From an uncultured Atopobiaceae bacterium (GTDB lineage Bacteria; Actinomycetota; Coriobacteriia; Coriobacteriales; Atopobiaceae): 8,464 bases of DNA. Of the stretch, positions 5,712 to 8,464 are shown piece by piece. The stretch covers positions 1 to 8,464 of the forward strand of contig CAJOKK010000101.1 of assembly GCA_905235165.1 (NCBI GenBank). Reading direction: 5' to 3'. Every line of letters begins with the position of its first letter. Positions within the stretch are counted from its first letter, which is position 1. The translations under genes and the position numbers were made by a program. Below the pieces are notes generated by a model, which saw nothing but the letters and a program-made list of their open reading frames with translations, had not been told where the DNA came from and searched no databases.

Positions 5712-7964
5712 CTATCCTCGTTTAACCAAGAAGCAATGGTGCACGCGTTTGTTGCGCGAGAAGTCCTCGGGAATGGTCTGCGCCGTGATGTCCTCGATGG
5801 AAACGCCCGCCTTGGCAAGGGCCGCTATGTCAGGCTTGAAGGTCTTCAGGTTGCAGGAGAAGACGCAGGTGCCACCCGCTCCCCCATCACGCCCGCGCGT
5901 GAGCAGGCGGGAGACATTGATGAGCAGCTCCACGTGGTCGCGCTGCACGTCGAAGGAACCCTTGCGCATGCGCTGCGAGTTGGAGAAGGTGGGTACGTCG
6001 CAAAAGACGAGGTCCCAGCGATTGGCGGTATGACGCTGCTCGCTCACCCAGGCCAGCACGTCAGCTTGGACGAACTCATGCTCACGCCCGGTAAAGCCGT
6101 TGCGCGCCATGTTGCGTTTGGCCCAGTCAAGCGAAGGGCGCGACATGTCCACCGTAGTGGTATGGCGCATGCCGCCATCCGCTGCATAGCAGGTAGCGCT
6201 GCCCGTGTAAGCAAAGAGGTTGAGGAAGCGCTTGGAGCCCGCCGTCTGCTTGGCCATCTCGCGCAGCATGGCGCGCGTGTCACGATGGTCAAGGAAGATG
6301 CCACAATCCAGGCGTGTGGAGAAGTTCACCTCGAAGGTGAGACCACCCTCATCAACCAGATGGGCCCCACGGGGAAGCTCGACGCCATCAACCAGACGCG
6401 GCTTAGCCTTGGCTGCAGGTGCCGCAGCCTCCTGGGCATACTGGGAACCGCCCCGCGCGCGAAGACGCGTGCGCAGGTAGACGTTGCGCGCATCCACGCC
6501 CAGCACACGTGGGGCGATGGCGAGAATGTCAAAGAGTCGCTTGCGGGCAAGCTCCTCATCGATACCCTTAGGTGGCGCGTATTCGTACATCTGCAGCCAG
6601 CGACGCGGACGCTCGCGCGCCGTCGTGTAGGACTCTTCGAAGAGGTCGATCGTGACGGCATAGTCAGGGAGGTCGGCATCGTAAACGCGATAGCAGGTTA
6701 CATCCTCACGCCGCGCCCACTTAGCGCGCTGCTTGGCCACCTTGGAGAGTCGGGCAGCAAACTGGTCACTCGCGGCAACGTAAACCGGCACGTCAACGTC
6801 AGCCACGCGCACCACGGGTCGCTCGGCAACGGGACCGGGGGCATAGCTGCGCATAGTGGCCTCATCACGGCCGACAAAGACCTCGAGCGTCGAGGCCGGG
6901 TCTCGACCGATTGCCGCATCGACAACCGGACTTGCCGAAAGCGCCACGGCAGGAACTTCTCCCAGGCCACCCATGAAGCGCGCGGTCTCGGCAAGCGCCT
7001 CGGCTTGGACGGCAAGCTCGTCAGCCGAGACCCAGGAGAGGTCGCAGACGGATAGATCGGCCGGCGTCGGGTCCTTGATGAAGCGCAGGGAAACGTCGAG
7101 GCCCGCCGCATGGAGCATTTGGCGCGACGCCGCCTCGGCACCGCGGCGCGTCTCGAAGGCGAGAAGCTCGAGGTCTCCGGACGCATCCCTTGAGCGCGCC
7201 TCCTCAAGCAGACGCTCCCAGGCAGCTTCGTCGTGGCCCGCCCAACCGGCAAAGCCCCAACGATGGCGCGAGAGTCCCGGAGCCTGGCCAAGCGCCATGG
7301 CCGCAGCCTCCACAAGGAGGGTGCCGGCACCCGAATACAGGGAGAGGAAGGCTGGTCTTCTCCCCTGCCTGAGGGCATCTTTGTAGATTCGCTCCCAGCC
7401 ACCAATGGTCAGAAGAGCGGCAGCGTAGTCGGGACGGACGGGTGCGATGGGGGCACGACGGCCCGGGAGGGATTCATAGCCGCGACGGAAAAGCGGCTCT
7501 CCCGAAAGGTCGATGCCCACCGTTGCCCGCTCACGTGAGATGCGCACCGATATGGTCAGGTCGGGATTGCGCACGTCAACGACGGGGCGCACCCCACGGC
7601 GTGCAAGCATGACGTCCATGATGGCGTCTTTGGCACGCAGGGCGACGAACTGCGTATTGCGCAGCTCGGCATTGGTGCCATGGGCATCGATGACGATCGT
7701 TGCCCCCTGAGCGATGTGCTTCTCCCAAGGGAGGGACTTCACGCCCTCATAGAGCGCGTCGGAAGAAGAGGCATCTACGCGACCGAGCACGCAGATGACA
7801 CGCGAGGCCAGGCGCGACCACAAAAGCGCTCGATAGGCATCGGCAGCTTGGCCGCCAAAGCTCACCTGGCCTTTGAGCGGACGCACCTGCGTCAAGCCAA
7901 GCTGTGTCAGTTCGTCCGCCAGAAGGCGCTCGAAGCCCTTGGGGCAGGTCGCAAAGAATTCCAT
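5712..7964 (-). CDS. rlmL: RlmKL-type fused 23S rRNA methyltransferase; RlmK half intact, RlmL half degenerate
   Basis: In E. coli the fused enzyme makes m2G2445 (RlmL half) and m7G2069 (RlmK half) in 23S rRNA. This 750-residue protein (702 in E. coli) has an N-terminal THUMP-type region (about 40-155, with LRNTQFVALRAKDAI), a first Rossmann methyltransferase domain (about 160-375), and a C-terminal domain (about 395-750). The C-terminal RlmK domain keeps its SAM loop FLNLFAYTGSAT (580-591), TTTVDMSR, and CDVPTFSNS (655-663), where relatives have DPPTFSNS. In the first domain the SAM loop reads LSLYSGAGT (207-215) instead of LDPMCGSGT, and the catalytic NPPYG motif is missing; the matching stretch is LSVCDLSW (304-311). 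So m7G activity is likely and m2G activity doubtful. The start at 7964 follows AAAGGTG (7972-7978) by seven bases; the in-frame 8006 start has no such site. Confidence 0.88.
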   Translation of the reverse strand: MEFFATCPKGFERLLADELTQLGLTQVRPLKGQVSFGGQAADAYRALLWSRLASRVICVLGRVDASSSDALYEGVKSLPWEKHIAQGATIVIDAHGTNAELRNTQFVALRAKDAIMDVMLARRGVRPVVDVRNPDLTISVRISRERATVGIDLSGEPLFRRGYESLPGRRAPIAPVRPDYAAALLTIGGWERIYKDALRQGRRPAFLSLYSGAGTLLVEAAAMALGQAPGLSRHRWGFAGWAGHDEAAWERLLEEARSRDASGDLELLAFETRRGAEAASRQMLHAAGLDVSLRFIKDPTPADLSVCDLSWVSADELAVQAEALAETARFMGGLGEVPAVALSASPVVDAAIGRDPASTLEVFVGRDEATMRSYAPGPVAERPVVRVADVDVPVYVAASDQFAARLSKVAKQRAKWARREDVTCYRVYDADLPDYAVTIDLFEESYTTARERPRRWLQMYEYAPPKGIDEELARKRLFDILAIAPRVLGVDARNVYLRTRLRARGGSQYAQEAAAPAAKAKPRLVDGVELPRGAHLVDEGGLTFEVNFSTRLDCGIFLDHRDTRAMLREMAKQTAGSKRFLNLFAYTGSATCYAADGGMRHTTTVDMSRPSLDWAKRNMARNGFTGREHEFVQADVLAWVSEQRHTANRWDLVFCDVPTFSNSQRMRKGSFDVQRDHVELLINVSRLLTRGRDGGAGGTCVFSCNLKTFKPDIAALAKAGVSIEDITAQTIPEDFSRNKRVHHCFLVKRG

Positions 7965-7971
7965 GTCGGGA

Positions 7972-7978
7972 CACCTTT
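7972..7978 (-). promoter_or_regulatory. Ribosome binding site fixing the methyltransferase start
   Basis: AAAGGTG on the minus strand, seven bases before ATG 7964. It supports starting at MEFFATCPKG, where similarity to RlmL proteins begins, over the in-frame ATG 14 codons upstream. Confidence 0.7.
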
Positions 7979-8004
7979 CGCCCGTAGTTTGCCATACGCC
8001 ATTC

Positions 8005-8013
8005 ATTATCCCA
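8005..8013 (-). promoter_or_regulatory. Extended -10 promoter candidate for the methyltransferase gene
   Basis: The minus strand reads TGGGATAAT: a TG-N extension followed by GATAAT (8005-8010), five of six matches to the -10 consensus. A start of transcription near 7998 would leave a leader of about 34 bases with the SD inside it. No good -35 element is seen at the usual spacing, as is common with extended -10 promoters. Confidence 0.4.
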
Positions 8014-8029
8014 AAAGCGGGAAAGCGGG
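8014..8029. repeat. Tandem 8-base direct repeat upstream of the -10 candidate
   Basis: AAAGCGGG at 8014-8021 is repeated exactly at 8022-8029 (CCCGCTTT twice on the minus strand). It sits in the spacer/-35 zone of the extended -10 candidate, where a regulator could bind. Chance duplication is equally possible. Confidence 0.5.
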
Positions 8030-8122
8030 CAGCACATCGTTCTTGCGGGCGCAGACTGCCGCTCGCATGCCCATCGCCGCCCTTGAGGGACGCAGGTCAA
8101 CAGGATAAGAAAGCTAAAGAAG

Positions 8123-8464
8123 CTAAGCGAGAAGATCGAGCAGGTAGCGACCCACGCCAGCATCGCTGCTGGCGGCGCACACATGGTCGGCCACCGAGCG
8201 TGCGTCTGCGGTGGCGTTGGCTACCGCCACGCCGTCACCCGCGGCCTGCAGCATGGGCGCATCGTTAGCCGAATCGCCAAAGGCCACGGCATCGCTTGTC
8301 TCGCAGCCCAAGGCCTGGCAGATCCAGACAAGGGCGCTGCCCTTGGAGGTACCCGCAGCCATAAACTCGAAGTTCTTCGCGTGCGACGAGGTAACGTCAA
8401 CCTCCGCAAACTCGCTCAGGGCCGCACGAAGCCTATCTCTGGTGGCAAGGTCTCCCCAGTAGAG
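8123..8464 (-). CDS. Cof-type HAD-superfamily phosphatase, C-terminal part (5' end outside window)
   Basis: The frame is open from the right edge (8464) to the TAG at 8123-8125, giving 113 residues of the C-terminal part. It shows the late motifs of Cof/HAD-IIB sugar-phosphate or nucleotide phosphatases: the conserved Lys in AGTSKGSAL (residue 41 of the fragment) and the metal-binding GDSAND (63-68) within FGDSANDAPMLQAAG, followed by GVAVANA. The nucleophile DxD motif would lie beyond the window. The internal ATG at 8360-8362 is not the start, because conserved sequence continues upstream of it. The family has broad substrate range, so no substrate is assigned. It lies upstream of the methyltransferase gene on the same strand, with a 158-base gap containing the -10 candidate. 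Confidence 0.88.
   Translation of the reverse strand, partial: LYWGDLATRDRLRAALSEFAEVDVTSSHAKNFEFMAAGTSKGSALVWICQALGCETSDAVAFGDSANDAPMLQAAGDGVAVANATADARSVADHVCAASSDAGVGRYLLDLLA

Noticed and set aside
5688..7055. Plus-strand open frame (455 codons) opposite the rRNA methyltransferase gene
   Set aside because: Shadow frame. The minus-strand protein matches RlmKL from end to end and no ribosome site supports this start.
8097..8102. TTGACC on the minus strand as a -35 box before the methyltransferase gene
   Set aside because: No -10-like hexamer at 15-19 bases downstream; the site lies too far from the good extended -10.

Overview
The window looks like chromosomal DNA of a high-GC Gram-positive bacterium. 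The best guess is the actinobacterial class Coriobacteriia (Olsenella/Atopobium/Collinsella-like). This is an inference from GC-rich codon use, AGGAGG-type ribosome sites, a class A penicillin-binding protein with a Ser/Asp tail, a membrane-anchored C39-like protein and a fused RlmK/RlmL-type methyltransferase. No 16S rRNA or other decisive marker is present.

Layout. The left third is on the + strand: a complete bifunctional class A penicillin-binding protein (17-2269), then a membrane-anchored C39-like peptidase gene (2402-3506) whose reading frame is broken just after the transmembrane segment and whose expected catalytic cysteine is serine. From 3507 to 3859 there is no gene. That stretch holds a long, almost perfect inverted-repeat element (core arms of 66 bases, 64 matching) and a rho-independent terminator serving the convergent minus-strand gene.

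The right two thirds are on the - strand, read from right to left: the 3' part of a Cof-type HAD phosphatase (8123-8464, cut by the window edge), an RlmKL-type 23S rRNA methyltransferase (5712-7964) and an alpha-D-phosphohexomutase of the PgcA/phosphoglucomutase type (3860-5581). An extended -10 promoter candidate lies before the methyltransferase gene and a weaker one before the phosphomutase gene.

Function. The two plus-strand genes act at the cell envelope (peptidoglycan synthesis and an extracytoplasmic C39-like fold). The phosphomutase supplies glucose-1-phosphate-type precursors for envelope sugars and glycogen. The rRNA methyltransferase and HAD phosphatase are housekeeping genes with no evident link to the rest.

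The points most worth a second look are the 272-base palindromic element, the frameshift plus Cys-to-Ser change in the C39-like gene, and the eroded catalytic motifs in the first (RlmL) methyltransferase domain of the rRNA methyltransferase. I saw no CRISPR array, tRNA, rRNA, transposase or phage gene.
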